DNA of 64,000 nucleotides from Cytophagales bacterium. Lineage in GTDB: Bacteria > Bacteroidota > Bacteroidia > Cytophagales > Cyclobacteriaceae. This document shows, piece by piece, positions 1-8,885 of this stretch (within the stretch, counting starts at the first letter, position 1; each line of letters starts with the position of its first letter). The notes under the pieces were generated by a model. The model was not told where the DNA came from and ran no database searches. It worked only from the letters and a program-made list of their open reading frames with translations. The translations under genes and the position numbers were made by a program. The DNA lies in assembly GCA_017303805.1 (NCBI GenBank), contig JAFLBQ010000001.1, forward strand, positions 744,001 to 808,000, read 5' to 3'.

Positions 1-1084
1 TGCCTGTTTTAGTAGATACTTGTAAAACGGAGGATAGTCTTCCTCCATATTTAGCAGGCATCGAGCTTTTAAACAACTCTATGCCTGAAACTACCTCGGA
101 GTTAAAGGCGGAAAAAAATCCGAAAAAATGAGCAGGGTTGTATATTGTTGCATCATTGAAGAGAATAAGATTCTGATCGGCTGCCCCACCCCGAACATTG
201 AACCCAGTACTAACTTCTCCAATTGATTTAACGCCCGGCAAAGTAAGGATGCTTCTCAGTACATCTGCCTCACCAAAGGCAGTAGGTATGTATTTAACAA
301 AGCTTGGACTTATTTGCGCTACCCCAAGATTTAAACTTTTCACATTGGAAGTAGCTTCAGCCTGAATGACCACTTCCTCCAGATTTTTTACAGACTCACT
401 GAGTTGAATATCCAATTCCCCCGAACCATAGAGCATTATTGTCTTAACAAAATTCTCCATGCCGCTAAATCGTATTATAAGGTTATGTTTTCCGCTAGGA
501 AGCAAAATTTTATAGTGCCCTAATGAATCGGATGCAACACCAACATTCAAAGCCTCCACTTGCACGGATGCAGCCTGAATCGGATGACGGTCTGTATTTC
601 TGATAACTCCGGATAGTTGCACAGGGCGTCCGGGAATATATTTGTTCTTATCTCCGATTTCAAGTATTCTGTTTCCCCTGCCTTCCACTGCATTGGCAGA
701 CAATCGCGGTTGCGCGGGTGCGGATAAATTTTCTTGACTTTTATCAGTTCCCTGTGCAAAAACTACTTCGGTGTTTATTGCAATGCTCCTTGTAACTATA
801 ACATTTTTATCGGTGTCGATAGCATAATATATTTTTCTATTCAGAAAGAGTAAATCTAAAATTTGTGGTATCGTTCTATTGGTGGCACTTACCGAAGCAT
901 AAAGTGTATCTAACTCACTTCTTTTATAAAAGAATCTAAAGTCAGATAGCGCTTGTAAATTCTCAAGAATATATGGGATGGAGCGATTTTCGTGCTTAAC
1001 GGTATAAAGCTGTTGTTGTTGGGCTTTACTTTGAGTGCTTAGAATTAGAAGTGCAAAGACAAAAAGGAAGGAGTGCGTTTTCAT
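1..1084 (-). CDS. TonB-dependent receptor, N-terminal part (cut by window edge)
   Basis: Reading the minus strand from an ATG at 1084 gives 361 open codons that continue past base 1. Residues 1-21 are a signal peptide ending in KAQ. Residues about 25-100 look like an STN (secretin/TonB N-terminal) domain, about 152-230 are a CarboxypepD_reg-like beta domain, and about 235-360 are the start of the TonB plug, with the motifs FNVRGG and GGRLSSVL. The barrel lies outside the window. Such proteins are outer-membrane active transporters, and the STN domain usually implies signalling to an anti-sigma factor, but none is seen here. The start codon overlaps the stop of the upstream gene as ATGA, so translation is probably coupled. 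The substrate is unknown. Confidence 0.88.
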   Translation of the reverse strand, partial: MKTHSFLFVFALLILSTQSKAQQQQLYTVKHENRSIPYILENLQALSDFRFFYKRSELDTLYASVSATNRTIPQILDLLFLNRKIYYAIDTDKNVIVTRSIAINTEVVFAQGTDKSQENLSAPAQPRLSANAVEGRGNRILEIGDKNKYIPGRPVQLSGVIRNTDRHPIQAASVQVEALNVGVASDSLGHYKILLPSGKHNLIIRFSGMENFVKTIMLYGSGELDIQLSESVKNLEEVVIQAEATSNVKSLNLGVAQISPSFVKYIPTAFGEADVLRSILTLPGVKSIGEVSTGFNVRGGAADQNLILFNDATIYNPAHFFGFFSAFNSEVVSGIELFKSSMPAKYGGRLSSVLQVSTKTG

Positions 1085-1794
1085 ACTGTTTTAAAAATAT
1101 TTTTAGCAGTAGAAATTAGCTTGTCCTCCTTTGAATTAGACTTCGTCTTTGTGGAAACTTGATCTTTACGATTTAAAAGACGCTCAAGATCATTTTTTGT
1201 TTGAACCGGGAATAGCGAGCCTGCTTTAAGTAAAAAATATTTATTTTTTACCTCAAAATTAATCTGACCTCTCTTCCTGCTCATGTAAGACGTGGCTCCT
1301 TTCAAATTTTTACTTCTTAAACATAATAATGATAGTGAATCCGATTCTACAAGTGCTTCATAAAATTTCAAACCAGTGCTTGTTTCTAAATTAGAGCACC
1401 TGATGAATTTGTGATCGCCTATTTTAAACCAATTGATATTCTGTTTGACCAAAGAAATGAGTTGTCCTTGTTGCCCCTCTATGAGCACTTCATTTAATAC
1501 CAAATCAAATAATAGGGTGATGTTTCGATATTCCACGGTGCCGTAGGCAATACTTCCAGTTACCGTGTTGACCGATCCGAAGAAAGGGTGTTTCTTCGGC
1601 ATATTTGAAATTGCACTGTAGGGCATATATTCAATGCCAATAAAAATACCTTGCTGCGAGGCAACAACTTTAGAGCGGGCATTATTTATTGCGTTCTGTA
1701 GTCGAGTATCAACATTATCGGCAATAGATTGGGAGAAAAGGCGGCTGATGCCGAGCAAAAATGTAATTCCTAAAATGCCAGCCACTCGTGCCAT
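1081..1794 (-). CDS. Secreted protein of unknown function, coupled to the TonB receptor
   Basis: A 237-residue protein with a hydrophobic N-terminal signal (about residues 5-22, ending near FSQS). I recognise no family. The middle part is rich in beta-prone hydrophobic stretches and the C-terminus is a lysine/serine-rich tail (about 205-237). A purine-rich GGAGAAG lies 5 bases before the ATG, one of the clearer ribosome sites in the window. The stop overlaps the receptor start by four bases (ATGA), so the two are almost certainly one operon and may act together in the periplasm or outer membrane. It could be a receptor accessory protein; that is inference only. Confidence 0.75.
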   Translation of the reverse strand: MARVAGILGITFLLGISRLFSQSIADNVDTRLQNAINNARSKVVASQQGIFIGIEYMPYSAISNMPKKHPFFGSVNTVTGSIAYGTVEYRNITLLFDLVLNEVLIEGQQGQLISLVKQNINWFKIGDHKFIRCSNLETSTGLKFYEALVESDSLSLLCLRSKNLKGATSYMSRKRGQINFEVKNKYFLLKAGSLFPVQTKNDLERLLNRKDQVSTKTKSNSKEDKLISTAKNIFKTV

Positions 1795-1953
1795 GTTTCT
1801 TCTCCAAAGAGATTGTAAAATTCCTTATTAATCAATCATCATTCACAACAAAGGAAATTATAGATTGTGTTCGGTCAATTGTCAATTTTACCGGATTTCG
1901 TGCGCTATTTTTATCCACTGTTTGAGCTACGTCCGCTAAACAAAATGCGTTAA

Positions 1954-3144
1954 CTATAATTTCAATTTTATTATTCCTGCGCTCTGGTTCGCCTTTTCTC
2001 GTGCTTTGTCAATATTTTTTCCCAAGGCCAAACAAACTCCCATTCTACGTTCGCCATCTACCTCTGGCTTGCCAAAAATTCTTATCTGTGTATCGGCCTC
2101 CTGCAACGCGGCTTCAATTCCTGTATAGGTAATGTTGGTGGATTTACCCTTTGCGAGGATAACAGAAGAGGCGGCCGGCCCCAACTGCCGGATTGCAGGA
2201 ATAGGTAGTCCAAGAATGGCTCGCACATGCAAAGCAAATTCAGAAAGGTCTTGCGAGATCATAGTAACCATTCCGGTATCGTGCGGGCGTGGCGATAACT
2301 CGCTGAAGTAAACAAGGTCGCCCTTAACAAAAAACTCAACTCCAAAAATTCCATAGCCCCCCAGTTCGTTCACTACCTTAGTTGCAATAGTTTGTGCTTC
2401 TTTCAATGCCTGCTCATTCATTGGATGTGGCTGCCACGATTCCTGGTAGTCGCCATGTTCTTGCCGATGGCCAACGGGTTCGCAAAATGAAACTCCGTGT
2501 TTATGCCGGATAGTTAGCAAAGTAATCTCAAAATCGAAATCGATAAAACCTTCAATAATTACTTTCCCACCCCCACTGCGGCCACCTTCCTGTGCGTAGT
2601 GCCAGGCTGTTTTTAGGTCCGTCTCGTGCTTTACAACACTTTGCCCTTTGCCCGATGAGCTCATAATAGGTTTTACCACGCACGGAAGTCCAATTTGATT
2701 TACACCTTTTACAAAGCTTTCAAAATCATGAGCAAACAGGTAAGGCGAGGTTCTTATGTTTAGCTTTTCAGCAGTCAGTAACCGAATGCCTTCGCGGTTC
2801 ATGGTTAAGCGTGCCGCTGTTGCAGTGGGCACAACGCGAAAACCCTCTTGTTCCAATTCAATCAGGGTGTCGGTAGCAATGGCCTCTACTTCAGGCACAA
2901 TAATGTGCGGCTTTTCTTCTTCCACAAGTCTTCGCAGCGCTATTCCATCCAACATATTAATTACATGACTCCGATGGGCCACTTGCATGGCTGGTGCGTG
3001 GGCATACCGGTCAACCGCAATAACTTCTACCCCATACCGTTGAAATTCAATTACTACTTCTTTGCCTAATTCGCCCGCTCCCAGCATCATTACTTTAATT
3101 GCTGAAGGTGTAAGGGGTGTTCCCAATTGTAATTGTGATTCCAT
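1954..3144 (-). CDS. purT: Formate-dependent phosphoribosylglycinamide formyltransferase (GAR transformylase 2)
   Basis: A 396-residue ATP-grasp enzyme, close to the usual length of PurT (about 390). It makes formyl-GAR from GAR, formate and ATP in purine synthesis, in the cytoplasm. The N-terminal GAGELGKE nucleotide-binding loop, VIAVDRY, the ATP-grasp stretch [11 protein letters not shown] (about 160-170) and the metal/ATP end motif FGVEFFV...[11 protein letters not shown] are all visible and typical of PurT rather than PurK. It lies 44 bases downstream of the acylase gene on the same strand with no terminator seen between them, so it may be its second cistron. The pairing has no obvious functional logic. 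Confidence 0.95.
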   Translation of the reverse strand: MESQLQLGTPLTPSAIKVMMLGAGELGKEVVIEFQRYGVEVIAVDRYAHAPAMQVAHRSHVINMLDGIALRRLVEEEKPHIIVPEVEAIATDTLIELEQEGFRVVPTATAARLTMNREGIRLLTAEKLNIRTSPYLFAHDFESFVKGVNQIGLPCVVKPIMSSSGKGQSVVKHETDLKTAWHYAQEGGRSGGGKVIIEGFIDFDFEITLLTIRHKHGVSFCEPVGHRQEHGDYQESWQPHPMNEQALKEAQTIATKVVNELGGYGIFGVEFFVKGDLVYFSELSPRPHDTGMVTMISQDLSEFALHVRAILGLPIPAIRQLGPAASSVILAKGKSTNITYTGIEAALQEADTQIRIFGKPEVDGERRMGVCLALGKNIDKAREKANQSAGIIKLKL

Positions 3145-3188
3145 TCAATATTAAAATTTCAAGAGTTGAAGTTGGTACGCTTTCCAAA

Positions 3189-5369
3189 TTATTTTCCAGG
3201 ATGATAGGTTCTTGCGGCCTGCGCAGTTACATCTTTCTTATAGAATAATACATCTTTAAACTGCCCATTGCTATAAAGCTTTGCCTGGTTGGTAAAGTAA
3301 GGCGATTGAGGATTGTTGCTGTTACCCCCCGCCAGCACTGATTTAGCCTTTATTGTTTTACCAAATTCTACTACAGCTACAAAACTATTGCCTACGTAAC
3401 CGTACATCTTATTTGTGCCCGGATACTTTCGGCTGCCAAATGCAGCCAGCGATCCCCAGAAAGAGGATGCACAAGCTACAGCCAAACTGGGTTGGGCATC
3501 ATCATAAACCTCGTTAATTTGTCCGGTGAGGCGTTGAAATCGATTAACCTCACCCCATGGCACATTCCATTTACCGAAGTCGCGAGTGAATTCACTTACC
3601 ACCATGCGCAAAGCATTCAATTTTTCTTCTGCAGAAGTTTGCTGGGCCATAAAGTTTATAATATCTAATTGGCTGCCTCCTTCCGGGATTCTTGCGAAAA
3701 TGTGTTGACGCAGTTGTGCGCCCCAATACATCGCCAGCGCAGCTCCTACGGATTCTTTGCCATAGTTTAGATTCCATGCCCGTAATGTGGCTATGGGTTC
3801 CTTCAGGTCTTCAAACGCTCCTTTATCAACAGCATCGTATGCCTTAAGTAGCGATGGCAAAAGATTTTCAAAACCGGCCAGGTATGGATCGTTAGCTGCA
3901 GCAATCAACTTATCAAGTGTGTAACGGGTTTCCCGGTCAAGCACACGCTCGGCATTAATACCTCTGGCATTTTGTGCATCGGGTGCCATATAGGCCGGGT
4001 ATTTTGTTTTATCAGGACTATATTTCCCGGCAAGCGTAAAAGGTGTTGAATTACAATTCTGAATCCACCCGTTTGCCGGATTGAGGGTTTGCACAATTTC
4101 TGAAACTTCGTGCAGGCCTTTCCAATCGGTTTCAGGATTGCTGCCATCAACCGGCTTACTCCAATCGAAGGCAGCATTACGTTTGGGAATAAAATTCCCA
4201 TGCCAATAGGCAATGTTACCTTCACGGTCTGCAAATACTGTATTGTTAGACGAGTTGGCTTTTAGTTCCATTACCTGCTTATACTCGTTGTAGCCTTTGG
4301 CTTTGGTACGTTGGTACGATTGTGTGAGTGCTTTGAGCGGTTCAACCATTAACGTAACGCTTATCCACTTATCGCCTTGTTGCGCAATAACCGGTCCGTG
4401 ATGTGTAAAATGTGCCACAAACTCCTTGTAACTCTTGGAGCCTCCGCTTTTATAGGCAAGGATAATTTTTTTTGTTGTAACCGGCTTCAAGGCATTCCCA
4501 TGCTGGTAGAAAACAGAATCCTGCTTTCGCACGATGGTTTCAAGGTATTCGTCTATTACATCGGCCTGACTGCTGGTGTGCATCCAGCCACAGTGCTCGT
4601 TAAAACCTTGGTAGATGAAAAACTGCCCCCAGGTTACAGCGCCATAAGCATTAAGGCCTTCTTTGCTGTTTACATGTACTTCGGGCCTAAAGTAAAATGA
4701 TGTATGCGGATTGATTAATAATAGGGCATTGCCGCTGGCACTGCGCATGGGCGCAATAGCGAATCCGTTCGAACCGCGGGGTTCAGGTTCCAAATCCGGT
4801 GGCGCAGTTTTGTTGTTGGTTAGGGACTGCCCCACTCCATAAAATTCTTTCAACCTGTTAACCGAAATCGATTCAATATCACCACCAATACTTCCTTCAC
4901 TAAATAGAAATGGCATCCAGGGTTTAAACCGTTTGATAAGCCGGGGCTTTACCTCCGGGTGGGTGTATAAATAGTAATTAATTCCATCTGCAAAAGCATT
5001 GCACAATCTCTTAAGCCAGTCCGGGCTTTGTGTATAAACATGTTCAGCCATTAGCGTATCATAGAACAGGCGTTGGCGCAGGTCGTGGTACAATTTATCT
5101 TCACCTTCTACCTCTGCCAATCGCCCGCTGGCTGTAATATAATTGAGTTCTACCCGCGGAAAATCATCTTCGCATTGAGCAAATAGAAAACCAAACACAG
5201 CATCCGCATCTGTTTTTCCATAAATGTGAGGTATTCCCCAGGTGTCTCTGATAATTGTTACCTGGGCTGCCTGCCGGTTCCATTTAGCAATCTCTGAAGG
5301 AACATAGGGTTGAGAAAGAAGCGAGCCGCAGCTCGCGGTAAGCACGCAAAGCACAAGTAAATAACGCAT
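3189..5369 (-). CDS. Penicillin acylase family N-terminal-nucleophile hydrolase (acyl-homoserine-lactone acylase-like)
   Basis: A 726-residue exported precursor. Residues 1-20 are a signal peptide ending LLSQ. The alpha-chain region carries RDTWGIPHIYG and a linker, then the autocleavage site RG-SNGFAIAP. Ser200 would become the N-terminal nucleophile of the beta chain. NTVFADREGNIAYW and the later asparagine-containing motifs fit the family. Members hydrolyse amide bonds of penicillins, acyl-homoserine lactones or other N-acyl compounds in the periplasm; sequence alone does not decide the substrate. The length (about 730) matches the AHL-acylase/PvdQ-QuiP branch. It is the first gene of a minus-strand pair with purT. 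A 14-bp palindrome lies in its 5' leader. Confidence 0.9.
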   Translation of the reverse strand: MRYLLVLCVLTASCGSLLSQPYVPSEIAKWNRQAAQVTIIRDTWGIPHIYGKTDADAVFGFLFAQCEDDFPRVELNYITASGRLAEVEGEDKLYHDLRQRLFYDTLMAEHVYTQSPDWLKRLCNAFADGINYYLYTHPEVKPRLIKRFKPWMPFLFSEGSIGGDIESISVNRLKEFYGVGQSLTNNKTAPPDLEPEPRGSNGFAIAPMRSASGNALLLINPHTSFYFRPEVHVNSKEGLNAYGAVTWGQFFIYQGFNEHCGWMHTSSQADVIDEYLETIVRKQDSVFYQHGNALKPVTTKKIILAYKSGGSKSYKEFVAHFTHHGPVIAQQGDKWISVTLMVEPLKALTQSYQRTKAKGYNEYKQVMELKANSSNNTVFADREGNIAYWHGNFIPKRNAAFDWSKPVDGSNPETDWKGLHEVSEIVQTLNPANGWIQNCNSTPFTLAGKYSPDKTKYPAYMAPDAQNARGINAERVLDRETRYTLDKLIAAANDPYLAGFENLLPSLLKAYDAVDKGAFEDLKEPIATLRAWNLNYGKESVGAALAMYWGAQLRQHIFARIPEGGSQLDIINFMAQQTSAEEKLNALRMVVSEFTRDFGKWNVPWGEVNRFQRLTGQINEVYDDAQPSLAVACASSFWGSLAAFGSRKYPGTNKMYGYVGNSFVAVVEFGKTIKAKSVLAGGNSNNPQSPYFTNQAKLYSNGQFKDVLFYKKDVTAQAARTYHPGK

Positions 5370-5571
5370 GGAATTCTAATAAACCTAAAAGGTATTGAAA
5401 TACCCTAAATCTGCGCGCAGTAATTACAAATATGGTTCAAGGCAGAACTGTTTAAGCCTTTAGTTAAAGGCACCAGCGGAATTCGTTCAACGCCCCGGTG
5501 CTCCCCGATAAAGGCCGTAAAAGCAAGAATTTTGGGTAACGGTTGCATTGTAAATTGAAGATTTTATAGGG
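5370..5571. other. Divergent intergenic region between acylase and susC (left part)
   Basis: No gene is supported in 5370-5697. Besides the acylase-side palindrome it holds a CGGTTGCA half-site at 5540-5547. This matches the right arm of the palindrome at 5597-5616 and is a possible third binding element for the xylan-locus regulator. The centres of the three elements are 40 and 26 bp apart. Confidence 0.4.
5391..5404. promoter_or_regulatory. 14-bp perfect palindrome in the acylase leader
   Basis: GGTATT-GA-AATACC is a perfect 6-bp inverted repeat 22 bases upstream of the acylase start codon on the minus strand. It could be a small operator or an mRNA 5' hairpin. No regulator is assigned. 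Confidence 0.35.
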
Positions 5572-5589
5572 TTTTGCAACGTTTCAGTA
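5572..5589 (+). promoter_or_regulatory. Second, imperfect LacI-type operator upstream of susC
   Basis: Around a central C|G at 5580/5581 the sequence reads TTTTGCAAC|GTTTCAGTA, with 6 of 9 positions paired. Its left arm is identical (TTTTGCAA) to the left arm of the operator at 5597-5616, centred 26 bp away. Two sites of the same half-site sequence suggest cooperative or looped binding. This is inference from sequence only. Confidence 0.45.
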
Positions 5590-5596
5590 AATAATA

Positions 5597-5616
5597 TTTT
5601 GCAATCGGTTGCAAAA
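5597..5616 (+). promoter_or_regulatory. Candidate LacI-family operator for the glucuronoxylan locus
   Basis: TTTTGCAATC|GGTTGCAAAA is a 20-bp palindrome with 9 of 10 base pairs matched and a central CG, the known layout of LacI/GalR operators. It lies 82 bases before the susC start and just upstream of a -7-like box, TACTTTTC (5625-5632; consensus TAnnTTTG). Bound repressor would cover the promoter. The likely ligand-binding partner is the LacI-type regulator at 19994-21016. Confidence 0.65.
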
Positions 5617-5697
5617 TATCATTCTACTTTTCATCTTCACCCACGAATTGCAGGTGCGCCTGCATTATTACAAAATCAATCCACTAAAAAACACCGT

Positions 5698-8600
5698 ATG
5701 ATGAAACCAATTTTACCGCCTTTAGTGAAAGAGGAATGGCACAGCACCTCTTTCGTTTTGCGAACTGTGCTGCTTGTACTGGTAGGTGTGCTGCTCACCG
5801 CCTCTGCCTATGCTCAGGCAGTTGTAAAAGGAAAGGTTACCGATGAAGCCGGCCTTGGGCTCCCCGGGGTAAATATTCTCATAAAGGGTACCGTTACGGG
5901 TACCACCACCGACTCCAATGGGAACTACGCATTGCAACTTCCCGAAGATGGTGGCTCTCGCACGTTGATATTTTCTTTTATCGGCTACGAGACTGTAGAG
6001 CAATCTGTGGATGGCAGAAGTACTATTGATGTTAGGTTATCTTCAAGTGTGGTAGCCCTTAATGAAATTGTGGTGGTTGGGTATGGAACGCAACGCAAAG
6101 CCGATGTTACCGGTTCGTTGGTTTCAGTTAGCAGCCAGGTATTGCAGGAGGTGCCCGTGGCTAACTTACAACAAGCTTTGCAGGGCCGGTTGGCCGGGAT
6201 TGAAGTTCAACGAATTGGAACTGCACCAGGTGCAACGGCACGAATTAGGGTGCGTGGAGAGCGCTCGGTGTTAGGTTCAAATGATCCACTTATAGTGCTT
6301 GATGGGATTCCCTTTGAAGGCAATTTGAATGATATTAATCCGGATGAGATAGCTTCAATTAATGTCTTGAAAGATGCTTCGGCCACAGCCATTTACGGAT
6401 CGCGCGGTGCCAACGGGGTAATGTTGATTACTACCAAAAGAGGAAAAGCAGGAGAAACTAGTCTCTCTTATAATAGTTATGTTGGCGTTACTACCGTAGC
6501 AAGAAAGTATAAGCTATTCAATGCAGAAGAATATCAAGCCATGCGCGATTATACCGGAGTTTGGCCGTACCGCCCTGATGAGGTTGAGGGTATAGCACAA
6601 GGCCGAAATGTGGATTGGCAGGATTTGATGTATGAAAACGGATATATAACCAATCACAATTTATCCATTACTGGTGGCACCGAAAAAGGTTCGTATGCTG
6701 TAGGCGGTGGTTACTTTAAAGAAACTACCATCTTGCCGGGTCAGGATTTTGAACGATTCTCTCTTAAGGTTTCAACTGATTCAAAAATTGGTGAACGCTT
6801 AAAAATAGGACTCACCAGTTTAAACTCGGTTAATTATTCAAACGGAAGCCAGTTTGTGAATCAGCAACCGGGTACGCCTGGTGCGTTTGGGGGCAGTATC
6901 ATGTACAACATACTGGCCACAAGCCCGCTCATGCCGCCTTACCAACCTAATGGTGAAATCTTTCCACGTCCCTTCGGAAATCTGGACGATGCATCGGCAA
7001 ACCTGAACCCACTGTATCTTAAAAGTAACAACAATGATTGGGTTGATCGGGTAAGGCGTTTAAGAACATTCAATAGCTTGTATGCCGAAGCAAAAATTCT
7101 TGAAGGCCTCACCTATCGATTTAACCTTGGCCTCGAATATGGCCAGGCGAACTATGCACAATTTCAGGGTGGCGCTACCTACTTCAGGCCCAATGTTGGC
7201 AACCGAGCCAGTGTTCGAAATGATGAAAATTATTCATGGACTGCAGAGAACATTTTAACATATGACAAAACGTTTGCAGAGAACCACCGCGTAACATTTA
7301 CTGGGCTGTACAGCGCCCAGCAAGCGCGTAGCTTTGCAACGCAGGTAACCAAAGATCTGATAACAGCAAATTTTATCGAGTACTTCGATCTGTCGCAATC
7401 CGATCCTTCGCAGCCTGCAGTATTAGGAGGTGGAGAAAACACGTGGGGAATTATTTCTTACATGGGACGCATCAACTATGCGTTTAAGGACCGGTACCTG
7501 TTAACGGCTACCTACCGTAGGGATGGCTCTTCGAGGCTCGCCACCAAGTGGCACAACTATCCCGCTTTTGCAGTTGCCTGGAATGCTATCAACGAACCTT
7601 TCTTAGCGGATATTAACCAGCTTAGTAATTTGAAATTTCGGGTTGGCTATGGCCAAACCTCTAACCAGTCGGTTGCACCCTATACCACACTGGGCGGGGT
7701 TGTAAATACAGTGGGCATTGCAGGGGGCACGGTGCCCATCCGCTATAATTATGGTACCTCTCAGGTTAGCGGCTATTTGGCTGCTCGCATTCCCGACAAA
7801 ACATTAGATTGGGAATATACCAACACCTTTAATGTAGGTGTAGATTTTGGTCTTTTGAACGATCGGATTACCGGTAGCATAGATTACTACAATGCACAGA
7901 CAACTAATTTGCTTTTTAACCTTTCGCTCCCTATTTCTTCGGGGTACGAGCAGCAATTTCAGACCAATATAGGTGGTATGGAAAATAAAGGACTTGAAAT
8001 TGTACTGGGTGGCAAGCCATTAAAATTATCGAATGGATTTACCTGGGATGTAGACGTGAACTGGTATTACAATCGTAATAAGTTATTAAAATATTTACCA
8101 GGAGTTGAGCGTAACATTGGTGATGGTTTGTTTGTAGGCCATCCGATAACAGCAATTTATGATTATGAAAAAATCGGAATCTGGCAAACCGGTGAAGATG
8201 CAGCCGCCTATGGGCAAACTTCGGGCTCTATCAAATTCAAAGATCAGGATGGTGATGGTGACATAGATGCAGACGACCGTAAAATAATAGGTAGCCAACA
8301 AGCCGATTGGCAAGGTGGTATTACCAACCGATTTGCATTTAAAGGTTTTGATTTGTCGTTTGTAGTGTATGTGCGTCAAGGCGGAACGTTACTGAGTTAT
8401 CTGCATGCACCCAACGGAGCTTACCTTACAAACTTAACCGGACAACGCAGTGGACTGAAGGTTGATTACTGGACACCAGACAACCCAACCAATGAGTTCC
8501 CGGCACCAGGGGCTTCGCTTCCCGGAGGCGCCTCGACAGGATGGACCACCCTGGCCTATTACGATGCTTCGTTTGCTAAAGTCCGAAGCATCAATTTTGG

Positions 8601-8865
8601 CTATACACTTCCAAAATCCTTAACGGAAAAAATAAGTGCAAAGAATGCCCGGGTTTATGTAACTGCTCAAAATCCATTTTTACTATGGAGCCCTTATGTG
8701 TTTAAGCACAATGGAGTTGATCCCGAGCCTACAGGCCAGGGTGGTACCGGTATAGTTGCCACAGGCGGCAATTTTCGTACAGGCGGAAACAACCCGGCAT
8801 TGGTTATTTCTGCTTCAACACCCCCTACCCGGTCTTTCATTGTAGGGATAAATCTTACTTTCTAA
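5698..8865 (+). CDS. SusC/RagA-family TonB-linked outer-membrane oligosaccharide transporter (xylan locus)
   Basis: I place the start at ATG 5698 (or the adjacent ATG 5701), giving about 1055 residues. A longer TTG start at 5599 would fall inside the operator. The signal peptide ends near SAYAQ. It is followed by a CarboxypepD_reg domain beginning VVKGKVTDEAG...PGVNILIKGT, then the TonB plug with the SusC signature (LQQALQGRLAGIEV, IRVRGERSV, DPLIVLDGIP, ASATAIYGSRGANGVMLITTK). A 22-strand barrel follows, ending in the aromatic GINLTF. It would import xylo-oligosaccharides together with SusD as the lid. It is the first gene of the locus, with SusD 20 bases downstream. It is probably repressed through the palindrome at 5597-5616. 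Confidence 0.95.
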   Translation: MMKPILPPLVKEEWHSTSFVLRTVLLVLVGVLLTASAYAQAVVKGKVTDEAGLGLPGVNILIKGTVTGTTTDSNGNYALQLPEDGGSRTLIFSFIGYETVEQSVDGRSTIDVRLSSSVVALNEIVVVGYGTQRKADVTGSLVSVSSQVLQEVPVANLQQALQGRLAGIEVQRIGTAPGATARIRVRGERSVLGSNDPLIVLDGIPFEGNLNDINPDEIASINVLKDASATAIYGSRGANGVMLITTKRGKAGETSLSYNSYVGVTTVARKYKLFNAEEYQAMRDYTGVWPYRPDEVEGIAQGRNVDWQDLMYENGYITNHNLSITGGTEKGSYAVGGGYFKETTILPGQDFERFSLKVSTDSKIGERLKIGLTSLNSVNYSNGSQFVNQQPGTPGAFGGSIMYNILATSPLMPPYQPNGEIFPRPFGNLDDASANLNPLYLKSNNNDWVDRVRRLRTFNSLYAEAKILEGLTYRFNLGLEYGQANYAQFQGGATYFRPNVGNRASVRNDENYSWTAENILTYDKTFAENHRVTFTGLYSAQQARSFATQVTKDLITANFIEYFDLSQSDPSQPAVLGGGENTWGIISYMGRINYAFKDRYLLTATYRRDGSSRLATKWHNYPAFAVAWNAINEPFLADINQLSNLKFRVGYGQTSNQSVAPYTTLGGVVNTVGIAGGTVPIRYNYGTSQVSGYLAARIPDKTLDWEYTNTFNVGVDFGLLNDRITGSIDYYNAQTTNLLFNLSLPISSGYEQQFQTNIGGMENKGLEIVLGGKPLKLSNGFTWDVDVNWYYNRNKLLKYLPGVERNIGDGLFVGHPITAIYDYEKIGIWQTGEDAAAYGQTSGSIKFKDQDGDGDIDADDRKIIGSQQADWQGGITNRFAFKGFDLSFVVYVRQGGTLLSYLHAPNGAYLTNLTGQRSGLKVDYWTPDNPTNEFPAPGASLPGGASTGWTTLAYYDASFAKVRSINFGYTLPKSLTEKISAKNARVYVTAQNPFLLWSPYVFKHNGVDPEPTGQGGTGIVATGGNFRTGGNNPALVISASTPPTRSFIVGINLTF

Positions 8866-8885
8866 CGATTAAAAATTGATTGGAT

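Noticed and set aside
5599-5697. A TTG start giving SusC 33 extra residues
   Set aside because: The TTG falls inside the 20-bp palindrome and the extension would put sequence before a normal signal peptide; ATG 5698/5701 is better.
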